Source: Catalinimonas alkaloidigena (lineage in GTDB: Bacteria > Bacteroidota > Bacteroidia > Cytophagales > Cyclobacteriaceae). From it: a stretch of 64,000 bases of DNA. Of the stretch, positions 28,617-37,497 are shown one piece after another; position 1 is the first letter of the stretch, and the number at the start of each line of letters is the position of its first letter. A program made the translations under genes and the position numbers. The notes beneath the pieces were generated by a model that saw only the letters and a program-made list of their open reading frames with translations, made no database searches and was not told where the DNA came from. The stretch spans positions 4,407,001 through 4,471,000 of the forward strand of contig NZ_JAQFIL010000001.1 in assembly GCF_029504655.1 (NCBI RefSeq), read 5' to 3'.

Positions 28617-28983
28617 CGACGATACTATTTATGTATATGGCGTAAAGAAGTTGATGAAAATAGTAGACTTCTGTGAAAACACATTGGTTTTCAAAAACGG
28701 TAAGGAAGCCATCAAATACCTAAAGCCCGTCATTGAACAAGGAGAAGGAATACCCGATGTCATTCTATTAGATATCAATATGCCTGTTATGGACGGTTGG
28801 CAGTTTCTTGATGAGTTTGTGAAAATCAAACCAAAAACAAAAGAAATCACTATTTATATGGTTTCTTCGTCTGTAGACCCTGAAGATGTCAACAAGGTTA
28901 AAGATTATGCTGATGTATCAGACTACATTATTAAACCGATCACAGAAGAAGCATTGATAAGTCTGATTGATAAAAACCCATAA
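28585..28983 (+). CDS. Single-domain (CheY-like) response regulator
   Basis: About 132 residues when started at ATG 28585 (MKKIKLACIIDDD); a longer upstream frame reads out of the kinase gene. It has the acidic pair in IIDDD, a phospho-acceptor Asp in VILLDINMPVMDGW, MVSSS for the Thr/Ser switch, and the conserved Lys in YIIKPI. There is no output domain. Translationally coupled to the overlapping PAS kinase, so it is the likely phosphorelay partner. Confidence 0.9.
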   Translation: MKKIKLACIIDDDTIYVYGVKKLMKIVDFCENTLVFKNGKEAIKYLKPVIEQGEGIPDVILLDINMPVMDGWQFLDEFVKIKPKTKEITIYMVSSSVDPEDVNKVKDYADVSDYIIKPITEEALISLIDKNP

Positions 28984-29022
28984 GTGCTTTGACGCTAAAG
29001 CCTTAGTGTACATTTTTTTTTG
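28981..29022 (+). terminator. Probable terminator after the kinase/regulator pair
   Basis: TAAG-t-GCTTT pairs with AAAGC-CTTA (28981-29005, one bulged base), and a run of nine or more T begins at about 29012, 6-7 nt after the stem. Confidence 0.5.
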
Positions 29023-29179
29023 GCAGACTCGCTCTTTCCCACTAATCTTTTTTATATTCTCTCTCTATTAGCGCTTAAATTACAGGCTGCTTTCCAACCC
29101 TTTTTACCCATTGAGTGTCTAAAGAAAAGATAAGCAACAAAGCAAAAGTATCAACCTAAGCCTGGAACTATAGTTTAGC

Positions 29180-29722
29180 ATGCATGATGAAAAAGCGCTT
29201 GTCTCCGGATGTATCAAAGGAGAACGGGCAATGCAGAAAGAATTGTATGATCAATTTTCCGGACGGATGCTCTCCGTATGTATGCGCTATTGCAAAAGCC
29301 GTGAAGATGCTGAAGACATATTGCAGGAGGCATTTATTAAAGTTTTCAACAATATTGAGTCTTTCCGCAAAGAATCTTCTCTAGGCTACTGGATCAAGCG
29401 TATTGTCATCAACACAGCCTTAAACTACCATCGTAAGAGCGTTTATCTTTATCCACATTTTGATATTGAAGATATGCATGATATCGGTGATGATGACCTA
29501 ACAATATCTAACCATAACTACAAAGACTTACTGAAGATATTACAGTCGTTACCCCAGGGGTGCCAGGTAATATTTAACCTGTATGCTGTTGAGGGTTACA
29601 AACACAAAGAAATTGCTGAAATGCTAAACATCAGTGAAGGCACATCAAAATCACAGTATGCACGCGCCAAATCATTGATCAAAGACATGATTACGGAAAC
29701 AGGGGAGGTGAAACATGGCTAA
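29180..29722 (+). CDS. ECF-type RNA polymerase sigma factor
   Basis: 180 residues. Region 2 (about 10-80) contains LYDQFSGRMLSVCMRYCKS, REDAEDILQEAFIKVF and SSLGYWIKRIVIN. Region 4 (about 115-170) carries the helix-turn-helix HKEIAEMLNISEGTSKSQYARA. Such sigma factors redirect polymerase to a small regulon and are usually held by a membrane anti-sigma encoded next door. The next gene overlaps by 8 nt. Confidence 0.92.
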   Translation: MHDEKALVSGCIKGERAMQKELYDQFSGRMLSVCMRYCKSREDAEDILQEAFIKVFNNIESFRKESSLGYWIKRIVINTALNYHRKSVYLYPHFDIEDMHDIGDDDLTISNHNYKDLLKILQSLPQGCQVIFNLYAVEGYKHKEIAEMLNISEGTSKSQYARAKSLIKDMITETGEVKHG

Positions 29723-31226
29723 TATGGAAAAAAGGTCAGATTTTGAAGATCAGTGGAGGGACGCATTTGAAGATGCTGAAATCTTACCCTCTGCTAATTT
29801 GTGGAAGAATATTGATAATCAGCTTACCATGCAGGAGAATGGTAAGTACCGTAAAGGTTTTATTTTTTATCGTGCTGTAGCGGCTGCTTGTATTGTATGT
29901 TTACTTGCACTGGGCTACTATGTCTTGCAAAATAACATGGGCAAAAGTGAGCAGGAACTCGCTAATCAATCAGCAACGCAGCAGCAGGGACAGGCTCCCG
30001 AGCAGAAAGCTAATGATGGCTTGGCATTGGAAAATAATAATGAAGCGCCAGAGCATGTTAATGAGCAACAATTACCTGATAGAGCGTCGCAAAGCACATT
30101 GAACAACTCACTGGCACAGGAAAACAGGAATGAGACGGAAGAGGCAGGGCAAAGCTCTGAGCAGGCTAAAGCGGACATCTCTGTGAGTCACAAACAAGGT
30201 ATTGGCGCTGGTCCAACTCAGGCTCTCTCCCCTGAAAACTTAGCCTTGACCCATAAGGATAACGCACGTCTCACCCCAGGTGCTTTTGGGCATCATGATT
30301 TGAGCAATGTATTGGCTTTATCCTCAATATCTTCCATGGGGCCTGAGCTTACTGAGATAGAAGTCAGTGACTGGACTAAAGATGTTGTCAGACTCTACAG
30401 CGTGCCACAGGTAATCGTAGATGACAAGGGTGCCAAGCAAAAGCCTGAATTCTTTGCCGGGCTGAATCTGGCGACCAATTATTTTGACCCTAATTTCAGC
30501 TCAGGGGCTAATAGTGCTTTTGCCCATGGCCTCAGTCCTGCCGCCGATGAGAATTATAATGTTTATAACCTTGACCAGGGCTTCAGTACACTGGGCACGC
30601 GTAGTTCTCCTGCGAACAGTGGGCTGGAAAATAAGCCCCGGCTATCACTTTCCTATGGCGTAGATGTAGGGGTAATGTTGACCGAACATATAAGCCTGGA
30701 AAGTGGGCTGGACTACGGACGCATGAATACCAGCACCCGAACCAGCTGGATAGCTGAAGATTACGCGCAGGGTCAGCGTATTCCTTTGCTGGCTAGCAAT
30801 GCGCAGGCGGAAGCAGCCTTTAGTCGTCGAACTCAATTTTCACAACAGGAGCTTGAGCTTACTAATTCTTTCGCGTTCCTATCCGTTCCGCTTAAGCTGG
30901 GTTATAATCTGGGCTTTGAGCGTATACATTTTAACTTGAGTTCAGGTGTGGCCGCTAATTTTTTCCTGAATAACCGGCTTTCTGATGAGAGTGGACAGCT
31001 CAGTACTGTAAACATTAGCGCAAATACGAACAGTCCTTACCGTCCGGTTTACTATAGTGGTGTAGTGAGTGGTGGTGTAAACTACTTGATAGCCAGTAAC
31101 TACGCTGTATCGGTATCCCCTAACTATAACTTTTCCCTCAGCGCACTCACTGAAAACGGAAACAACTTTAGCAGTCAGCCCAATGCCTTTGGGGTAGATT
31201 TTGGTCTGCGCTATAATTTCAGATAA
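29715..31226 (+). CDS. Single-span membrane protein with C-terminal outer-membrane-type beta-barrel domain, partner of the ECF sigma factor
   Basis: 503 residues, overlapping the sigma gene by 8 nt. Residues 1-45 are a short cytoplasm-type region (FEDQWRDAFEDAEILPSANLW) that could bind sigma. One membrane span follows (about 48-68, FYRAVAAACIVCLLALGYY), then a long Gln/Asn/Glu-rich low-complexity stretch (75-170). From about 310 come beta-strands typical of small outer-membrane barrels, ending YNFR. The position of an anti-sigma factor is clear; the barrel-like C-terminus in a single-span inner-membrane protein is topologically odd. Anti-sigma role is inferred from position. Confidence 0.7.
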   Translation: MANMEKRSDFEDQWRDAFEDAEILPSANLWKNIDNQLTMQENGKYRKGFIFYRAVAAACIVCLLALGYYVLQNNMGKSEQELANQSATQQQGQAPEQKANDGLALENNNEAPEHVNEQQLPDRASQSTLNNSLAQENRNETEEAGQSSEQAKADISVSHKQGIGAGPTQALSPENLALTHKDNARLTPGAFGHHDLSNVLALSSISSMGPELTEIEVSDWTKDVVRLYSVPQVIVDDKGAKQKPEFFAGLNLATNYFDPNFSSGANSAFAHGLSPAADENYNVYNLDQGFSTLGTRSSPANSGLENKPRLSLSYGVDVGVMLTEHISLESGLDYGRMNTSTRTSWIAEDYAQGQRIPLLASNAQAEAAFSRRTQFSQQELELTNSFAFLSVPLKLGYNLGFERIHFNLSSGVAANFFLNNRLSDESGQLSTVNISANTNSPYRPVYYSGVVSGGVNYLIASNYAVSVSPNYNFSLSALTENGNNFSSQPNAFGVDFGLRYNFR

Positions 31227-31262
31227 AAAAAAGAAGCCTGAAATGTTTCACTTCAGGCTTCT
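31224..31262 (-). terminator. Terminator hairpin for the AhpD-like gene
   Basis: AGAAGCCTGAA (31232-31242) pairs with TTCAGGCTTCT (31252-31262), 11 bp with a 9-nt loop. Read on the minus strand it is followed by a run of T (A-run at 31224-31232 on plus). On the plus strand it sits just after the beta-barrel gene but lacks a T-run. Confidence 0.8.
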
Positions 31263-31291
31263 AAACTATTCAGACTAAAATATATCAACCA

Positions 31292-31861
31292 TTACTTTTT
31301 CCACTCCCGGGAAGCAAACGCTTTATCTACCGGAGTCTGAGCCAGATGGTTACTGTAATTACTGATAGTTTTGACACTGATGGCCAATACAATATTCAGA
31401 ATATCGTCCTGCTCATAACCAGCATCTAAAAATGCCGAAACATCTTCTTCTGCCGGCCACCCTCTTTTTTCTACCATGGTACGGGCAAATTTGCTCAATG
31501 CATTGAGTTTATCTTCCTGTATTACTTTACCATCTCTAATGGCATTGGTTATTTCTTCCGGTACTTTAGACATCGTATCAGCAATGATGCTATGCGCAGC
31601 CATGCAATAGTGACAGCTATTTTCATAACTGATAGACAGCAATATGACTTCCTGCTCTACCGCTGAGAAGTTTGTTTTCCCACGAAACAATTTATATCCA
31701 TGTAGGTAAGTATCCAGTTAAGCCGGTGAATTGGCCATTACGCCGTACATATTAGGCACAAATCCCATCTGCTCCTCCGCGCCTTCTAAAAAACATTTTG
31801 CGCCATCAGGTGCATTATCTACTGTTCTGATAGAAAAATCCACATTATTCAAAGTCTCCAT
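31292..31861 (-). pseudogene. AhpD/carboxymuconolactone-decarboxylase-like protein, interrupted by one stop codon
   Basis: The full frame runs from ATG 31861 to 31292 (189 codons) and reads METLNNVDFS...GFVPNMYGVMANSPA-stop-LDTYLHGYKLFRGK. A single TAA (plus-strand 31718-31720) replaces the position where TTA (Leu) fits the family pattern. Downstream it is normal, with the redox motif ENSCHYCMAAHS (CxxC plus His) of AhpD-like peroxidase-associated proteins. A shorter product could start at TTG 31690 but would lack the conserved N-terminus. Either a real nonsense mutation or a one-base sequence error. Confidence 0.8.
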
Positions 31862-32100
31862 AAAACGAAAAAATTATATTTTTTTAAGATTAAAACTGTT
31901 ATGATAACGGATGCACTCCCAGGCTTTTGAGCAAATTGTGTCTGCCAAAAGACAAAGTCCATGATTAAACAATACTAACTGAAAGGACAAAGTCAGCTCA
32001 AACTGGTAGGCAATGGCTTGAAGACTACCCTGATCCTCCGGCAAAATCTTTCAGCTTGTTTTATTTGAAAATACCCCGTATTACTACTTATGTTCGTATT

Positions 32101-33111
32101 ATGCCAACTTTAGCACCTTCAGTATCTGTCATACTGCCTTTCAGAAATGCTGAGCTATCCCTGAGAGAGTCAGTTGAGAGCATTTTACACCAAACACACA
32201 CTGATTTTGAACTACTACTTATTGATAACAACTCTTCCGATCAAAGCACTACAACTGCCAAAGATTTTGCCCAAAAAGATGAACGCATACGATATATCAC
32301 GGAATATCATGTAGGCATAGTCCATGCATTGCATACCGGCCTGGCACAAGCTACTTGTAAATACATTGCCCGTATGGATGCCGATGATATCGCTTACCCT
32401 GAAAGACTTCTGCGCCAATACCAATATCTGAAACAGAACCCTTCGGTTGATGTAGTAGCCTGTCAGGTCAGCTGTGGTGAAAGCGAGAAATCAGAGGGGA
32501 TAATGACTTATGTAAATTGGGCTAATGCACTGGTTTCGCACGAAGACATGTTTCTGAACCGCTTTATAGATTCGCCTATTATTCATCCCACTGTGATGTT
32601 CAGGAAGTCCCTGCTTACTCAATTGGATAGTTATCGTGAAGGCAGTTTTCCTGAAGATTTTGAATTGTGGCTCCGCTGGATGGAAGCAGGCGTACGATTC
32701 TACAAACTTCCTGAGGTATTACTTTACTGGCGGGATAGTGAAAACAGGCTTACCCGTAAAGATGCACGCTATAAGACTGAGGCCTTTTACCGTATCAAAA
32801 CAGCATACTTAGTGAAGTGGTTACAAAAATACAATCCCTTCCATCCCAAAGTAGTAGTCTGGGGTGGCGGACGGAAAAGCAGGCAAAGGGCAAGCCTTCT
32901 GGAAAAAAATGGCATAGAGATTACCGCCTATATTGATATCATATCTGATAAAACCACTGCTAAACCTTGTATCCATTATCTGGATATAGCAGTTCCGGGT
33001 AGTTACTTTATTTTATCTTATGTCAGCAAGCGCGGACAAAGAGAGAAAATTAAAGATTACCTCCAGCAAAAAGGTTATCAGGAAGGCAAACATTTTTTAC
33101 TGATCGGCTGA
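32101..33111 (+). CDS. Family 2 glycosyltransferase
   Basis: 336 residues from ATG 32101; an upstream TTG frame adds 15 unconserved residues. The GT-A domain starts directly with SVSVILPFRNAELSLRESVESIL, followed by LLIDNNSSDQS, the DxD-type motif ARMDADDIAYPERL, and FPEDFELWLRW. The C-terminal 90 residues (VVVWGGGRKSRQRASLL...) look like a small Rossmann-like appendage. It probably transfers a sugar in surface polysaccharide or glycoprotein synthesis; donor and acceptor unknown. Confidence 0.88.
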   Translation: MPTLAPSVSVILPFRNAELSLRESVESILHQTHTDFELLLIDNNSSDQSTTTAKDFAQKDERIRYITEYHVGIVHALHTGLAQATCKYIARMDADDIAYPERLLRQYQYLKQNPSVDVVACQVSCGESEKSEGIMTYVNWANALVSHEDMFLNRFIDSPIIHPTVMFRKSLLTQLDSYREGSFPEDFELWLRWMEAGVRFYKLPEVLLYWRDSENRLTRKDARYKTEAFYRIKTAYLVKWLQKYNPFHPKVVVWGGGRKSRQRASLLEKNGIEITAYIDIISDKTTAKPCIHYLDIAVPGSYFILSYVSKRGQREKIKDYLQQKGYQEGKHFLLIG

Positions 33112-33113
33112 AA

Positions 33114-33944
33114 TCAGCCCAAAGCAACATCCAAAATCATCATAATGGTAAAGCCAAGCATGACCCCCACAGTCGCTATGTCGGTATTTTTATGGTACTG
33201 AGATTCAGGAATCAATTCCTCAACCACTACAAAAATCATGGCTCCTGCCGCAAAAGAAAGGGCATAAGGTAGGATTGGGCGAAAAAATAAGACAGCAGCC
33301 GCACCTAACACCCCGGCCATAGGCTCTACCAAGCCGGAAAGCTGACCGTACCAAAAGCTTTTCCTTCGGCTAAGCCCCTCTCGTCTTAGTGGCACTGAAA
33401 CTGAAATACCTTCCGGAAAATTTTGAATGCCGATACCTAATCCCAATATCATGGCACTAGCCAGGGTCGCGGTAGAGGATACATCCGAAGCTATAGCGCC
33501 AAAGGCTACGCCTACCGCCAAACCTTCCGGGATATTGTGTAAGGTGATGGCCAATACCAATAAAATGCTGCGGTGCCATTGGGTTTTCATTCCTTCAGCT
33601 TCTTCTGTAGGGAAGCCCAGGTGCAGGTGTGGCAATATTTTGTCAATGCCAAACAAAAAGGCCCCTCCTAAAAGAAAGCCTACGGCAGCGGGAACCCAAC
33701 TGGCTACGTCACCTTGTTTTTCGGCCATCTCAATGCCGGGGGCAAGTAATGACCAGTAGCTGGCCGCGATCATGACACCTGCGGCAAAGCCCAGCATGCC
33801 ATCCATAAATTTCTGATTGATGCGCTTGAAGAAGAAGACAAGGCTGGCCCCCAGTGCTGTCATCAACCAGGTAAAGCCGGTAGCTACTAATGCTTGTGTA
33901 ATCGGCTGTAATGTTTCTATCCAGGTTTTTATAGATTCAAACAT
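33114..33944 (-). CDS. ZIP family divalent-metal transporter
   Basis: 276 residues from ATG 33944 (MFESIKTWIETL); the longer frame up to 34097 adds a 51-residue stretch without family likeness. Eight hydrophobic segments are seen, with the metal-binding motif ITLHNIPEGLAVGVAFG in TM4, IGIQNFPEGISVSVPL in TM5 and VVVEELIPES in a late helix. This GufA/ZupT-type pattern suggests zinc (or iron/manganese) import across the inner membrane. Ends 2 nt from the convergent glycosyltransferase gene. Confidence 0.9.
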   Translation of the reverse strand: MFESIKTWIETLQPITQALVATGFTWLMTALGASLVFFFKRINQKFMDGMLGFAAGVMIAASYWSLLAPGIEMAEKQGDVASWVPAAVGFLLGGAFLFGIDKILPHLHLGFPTEEAEGMKTQWHRSILLVLAITLHNIPEGLAVGVAFGAIASDVSSTATLASAMILGLGIGIQNFPEGISVSVPLRREGLSRRKSFWYGQLSGLVEPMAGVLGAAAVLFFRPILPYALSFAAGAMIFVVVEELIPESQYHKNTDIATVGVMLGFTIMMILDVALG

Positions 33945-34114
33945 ATGGGGTAACCCTGGAATGCTATAAGATGTTGGAACAAATTTATTAGCTAATCTTT
34001 GCCCCCGATAAACCTGAATACTATTCACCATGAATAGATACCCACTCACCTTTGATAAGTGCTGCTTCACATGTAATACTTGAAAATAATGCACCATAAC
34101 GGTAATTTACTAGC

Positions 34115-34684
34115 ATGAAAATAACACGAACCCGCCTTTTTATTATCATCGCCGCCAGTTTGCTACCCCTGCATTTATTCTTTGAATTAATAAGTGTAGA
34201 TACCATAGCTTTATATGCAATGATCTATCAGTTTCTGATAAACTCTATGCCTATTGTGCTAGGCATATTCATTATTTACTTTGGGTTTCGCTATTTACAA
34301 ACCCAAAAGAACGAACAGGCCATCACGCTAGATCAACAATCCAGTCAGTCTATTCTTAAGATCGCCGTACAATCAGGAGATAAAATTTTACTGCTCTCAC
34401 TGGATAAAATTGCCTCTTTCTATGCACGTAATAATTATGTCTATGCCTACACAGACGAAGCCAAAGAATACCTGGTGGAGCATACGCTGTCCGCATTAGA
34501 AGAAAAACTTCCCCCTCAGTTTGTACGCGTACACCGTTCTTCTATCATCAATGAAGATTACGTGCAAAGCATAGAGAGAGGAAAAGAGGGCAAGCATACC
34601 ATCACCCTGGAAGACCAAAAAAACAAGAAAATACATGTAAGTCAGTCCTATGGACAGGTAGTAAGAAAGATGACGGCTTTGTAA
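34115..34684 (+). CDS. Membrane-anchored LytTR DNA-binding protein
   Basis: 189 residues. Two membrane segments (about 7-27 and 38-62) are followed by a LytTR domain (about 90-187): LLLSLDKIASFYARNNYVYAYT, TLSALEEKLPPQFVRVHRSSIIN and the end strand. It has no receiver domain, so it would act as a one-component, membrane-tethered transcription factor. Signal and targets unknown. Stands alone between the divergent ZIP gene and the aldo/keto reductase. Confidence 0.85.
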   Translation: MKITRTRLFIIIAASLLPLHLFFELISVDTIALYAMIYQFLINSMPIVLGIFIIYFGFRYLQTQKNEQAITLDQQSSQSILKIAVQSGDKILLLSLDKIASFYARNNYVYAYTDEAKEYLVEHTLSALEEKLPPQFVRVHRSSIINEDYVQSIERGKEGKHTITLEDQKNKKIHVSQSYGQVVRKMTAL

Positions 34685-34745
34685 AGCTGCCTCACATTGT
34701 TGTATCTTGAAAGCGAATTTTTTAATCTTTAAAACTATTTTTTTC

Positions 34746-35738
34746 ATGGAATACAGAACTTTTGGAAATACAGACTTAAAAGTGAGTGAGGTAGGTTTTG
34801 GTGCCTGGGGCATCGGTGGACCGGCTATGGCTGGTGATATTCCTATCGGCTGGGGCGATGTGCAGGATGAGACTTCTGTTAAAGCACTGCAAAAAGCTTT
34901 TGAACTGGGTATCAACTTTTATGATACGGCTGACTTTTATGGCTTAGGCCATTCTGAGGAGTTGATAGGAAATGTATTCGGTAACCGCCAGGATATTATC
35001 GTGGCCAGCAAAGTAGGTCATCGTTTGGCCAACGACCAATCCATATTTGTAGATTATTCCAGGCAATACATCCTGAAAGCCTGCGAAGATAGCCTCCGAC
35101 GGCTCAAGCGAGATACTATTGACTATTACCAATTACATAGCGCCAAAAAAGCTGACCTGGAGCAAGGTGAATGCCTGCAAGCCTTGGAGCAATTGAAACA
35201 GGAAGGAAAAATTCGCTACTGGGGCCTGAGCCTAAATACTTATGCTCCTGAGCCTGAAGCTGAATACATGTTGGAAAACCAAATCGGTAGTGGGTTTCAG
35301 TTGGTTTTTAATATGATTAACCAACAGGCAGTCCGTATTTTTGAAAAAGCGAAACAACAGGGAATGGGAATTATTGCCCGTATGCCGCTTCAGTTTGGCC
35401 TGCTGACCGGTAAATTTTCTAAAGCAACTCGCTTTGAGACCAATGACCATCGCCACTTTCGCCTGACTCCTGAGATTCTGGAAACTTCACTGGACGCATT
35501 GGAAGAAGTATGGCCGCTATGTGAGAAGTACGGTGTCAGCAAGACTGAGCTAAGCATGAGTTTTATCCTAAGTTTTGAAGAGGTGTCTACTGTGATTCCG
35601 GGAATCAAAACACCCGAACAGGCTGAGAAAAACACGCATGGAATCGTAAGACTTTCTTCAGAAGACAGAAACTTTATCTCTTCTCTTTTTGAAAGTAAGT
35701 TCCAACAGGTTTTACAGCAGATGCAGCAGCATGGCTAA
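34746..35738 (+). CDS. Aldo/keto reductase
   Basis: 330 residues from ATG 34746 (MEYRTFGNTDLKVSEVGFG), the usual family start; an earlier in-frame ATG at 34707 adds 13 residues without likeness. The (beta/alpha)8 family motifs are present: catalytic Asp/Tyr in NFYDTADFYGLGHSE, Lys in IVASKVG, His in DYYQLHS, and an NADPH-binding end with STVIPGIKTPEQAEKN. It reduces an aldehyde or ketone with NADPH; substrate unknown. Confidence 0.9.
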   Translation: MEYRTFGNTDLKVSEVGFGAWGIGGPAMAGDIPIGWGDVQDETSVKALQKAFELGINFYDTADFYGLGHSEELIGNVFGNRQDIIVASKVGHRLANDQSIFVDYSRQYILKACEDSLRRLKRDTIDYYQLHSAKKADLEQGECLQALEQLKQEGKIRYWGLSLNTYAPEPEAEYMLENQIGSGFQLVFNMINQQAVRIFEKAKQQGMGIIARMPLQFGLLTGKFSKATRFETNDHRHFRLTPEILETSLDALEEVWPLCEKYGVSKTELSMSFILSFEEVSTVIPGIKTPEQAEKNTHGIVRLSSEDRNFISSLFESKFQQVLQQMQQHG

Positions 35739-35747
35739 GCACTACCC

Positions 35748-35819
35748 ATTCAGCATAGGATTCATTCACCGGATATTTCCTGAAAGCACTTATTGGTGAG
35801 GAATCGTATGCTGATGAAT
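35748..35819. repeat. Long imperfect inverted repeat between convergent genes, possible bidirectional terminator
   Basis: Bases 35748-35770 (attCAGCATA..GATTC..CACC) and 35795-35819 (GGTG..GAATC..TATGCTG..aat) are reverse complements apart from a few mismatches and gaps. About 24 nt separate the arms. It fills the 82-nt gap between the aldo/keto reductase and the convergent protoporphyrinogen oxidase. There is no clear T-run on either side. Confidence 0.55.
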
Positions 35820-35820
35820 T

Positions 35821-37212
35821 TCAGCTCCGGTTCCTGACAAATTCCAGAATCTGCTGACTAAGCCTATCTGAACTTTTGATACAATCACTCACTGATATAC
35901 CTCCACGAAAGTTACCTCCTATAAAGAAGCCGGGATGTGTCTCTTCAAACTGCTGAAAATAAGCCTCATGCAATGCATGGCCTATGTTATATTGAGGAAT
36001 CGCTCTGGGCCACACTTTGCTCTCCATCAAAACCGGATCATCAGGCTCAGCAATCATCATCAGCTGCTTAAACTCTTTAATCACTTCTTTTTTCTTGGCT
36101 TCCAGATCATCTTTAAGCAAATCAGGCTTACGTGCCCCCCCCACAAAAAGTGTGAAGGTAGCATATTCATCCTCAGCCCGATTTTCAAATATGACTGAAC
36201 TCCAGATCGCACCGAGAAACGGTCTTCTCTCCTGCCCCGGGATCAAAAAGCCAAAGCCATCCAGAGGCTGTCGTATGGCAGAACGGCGAAAAGCCAGGTA
36301 AAGCACCATTACCGGGGGATAATGTATTGCTTCCAGATGCTGAGCGAGAGACTCGTCCATCATTTGAATCGTCTTGGACAAACGGTGGGCAGGAATAGTA
36401 GATAATACAAACTCTGATTCTAATACCCTTACCTCATTGTTTTGCTTGATATTTAAGCGAAAGCCTTTTTCATTCTGCTCAATTTTTTCCACCACACTGT
36501 CATACTGTATACTGTCATTCATGCTAGCTGCCAGCGCCCGTGGCAAGGTCTGCATCCCTTCTTTAAATGAAAACTGTTGGGCACTTTGCTTAGACGTTTC
36601 GCCGCTTTTTTTTCTCTCCCTCGCCCCTGCGATCGCCCCTTTGATCAGACTTCCGTACTTTTCTTCCAATGCGTACAACCTGGGCATGGCTGATTTGACA
36701 CTGAGCTTTTCAGGATTTCCCGCATAAATGCCGGAGATAAAAGGATCAACCGCATTGGTTAAAAATTCTTCTCCCAACCTATGCCTGACAAAATCAGCAA
36801 TACTGATGTCTTCTGTAGGATCTGTTTTCTTTACAAAAGGTTCTTTCAGTAAGCGTAGTTTGGCTGAAGCAGGAAACAGATCGGTACCCAAAAACGACAG
36901 TGGACCGGTAGGAAGGGATATCAGTCGTTTGTTTTTGAGGATGTAACGTTTCTTGGCTTCCTGATTAGCAAAAATCAACTGGGGCTGTAAGCCCAATTCT
37001 TCTACAAGGCGACCAATGAGAGGTGTAGTATCCAAACCACTAGTAGGGCCATAATCAATTAAAAACCCATCTTTTCGCTCAGACTGCATGGAACCGCCTG
37101 CTTCGGACCGGGCTTCTACTATCTCTACTTCTATGCCTGCCTTTCTCAGCCAATATGCGGTGGTCAAGCCTGTGATTCCCGCTCCTAAAATGACTATCTT
37201 ATTTTTTGCCAT
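35821..37212 (-). CDS. hemG: Oxygen-dependent protoporphyrinogen oxidase (HemY/HemG-type flavoenzyme)
   Basis: 463 residues from ATG 37212 (MAKNKIVILGAG); a TTG two codons earlier is less likely. The FAD-binding Rossmann motif VILGAGITGLTTAYWLRKAG and EVEIVEARSEAGG are at the start. The amine-oxidase-like fold continues with DYGPTSGLD, VDPFISGIYAGNPEKLS, FVLSTIPAHRLS and the C-terminal FAD clasp FIGGNFRGGISVSDCIKS. It oxidises the porphyrinogen ring in late heme synthesis; whether the substrate is proto- or coproporphyrinogen cannot be told by eye. No other heme genes are in the window. Confidence 0.9.
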   Translation of the reverse strand: MAKNKIVILGAGITGLTTAYWLRKAGIEVEIVEARSEAGGSMQSERKDGFLIDYGPTSGLDTTPLIGRLVEELGLQPQLIFANQEAKKRYILKNKRLISLPTGPLSFLGTDLFPASAKLRLLKEPFVKKTDPTEDISIADFVRHRLGEEFLTNAVDPFISGIYAGNPEKLSVKSAMPRLYALEEKYGSLIKGAIAGARERKKSGETSKQSAQQFSFKEGMQTLPRALAASMNDSIQYDSVVEKIEQNEKGFRLNIKQNNEVRVLESEFVLSTIPAHRLSKTIQMMDESLAQHLEAIHYPPVMVLYLAFRRSAIRQPLDGFGFLIPGQERRPFLGAIWSSVIFENRAEDEYATFTLFVGGARKPDLLKDDLEAKKKEVIKEFKQLMMIAEPDDPVLMESKVWPRAIPQYNIGHALHEAYFQQFEETHPGFFIGGNFRGGISVSDCIKSSDRLSQQILEFVRNRS

Positions 37213-37497
37213 GATCAAATTTTCTTTCCGGTAATACTATAAAAGTAATTCAAAACAAATCAATATTTACCTTAGTCTTTTCATCGCTACAAATTAGCGC
37301 TTTCCTGATTGGTCAGTATAAAAATAATAATATGGAGCCATGTCTTGTTTAAGCATAGATAACATCAGATATAACAAAGCAAATTTTTTCTATCATTTAT
37401 AGCATAGGTAGGTCTACTAATCCATAAAAATGCTTAATTTAAGCACACCTATACTTATTTTTTTAAGGGTTCATTTAGGTTATATGGGACTAAGAAA

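Noticed and set aside
30645..30836. Small minus-strand frame inside the beta-barrel partner of the sigma factor
   Set aside because: Short, with no coding features, inside a well-supported gene.
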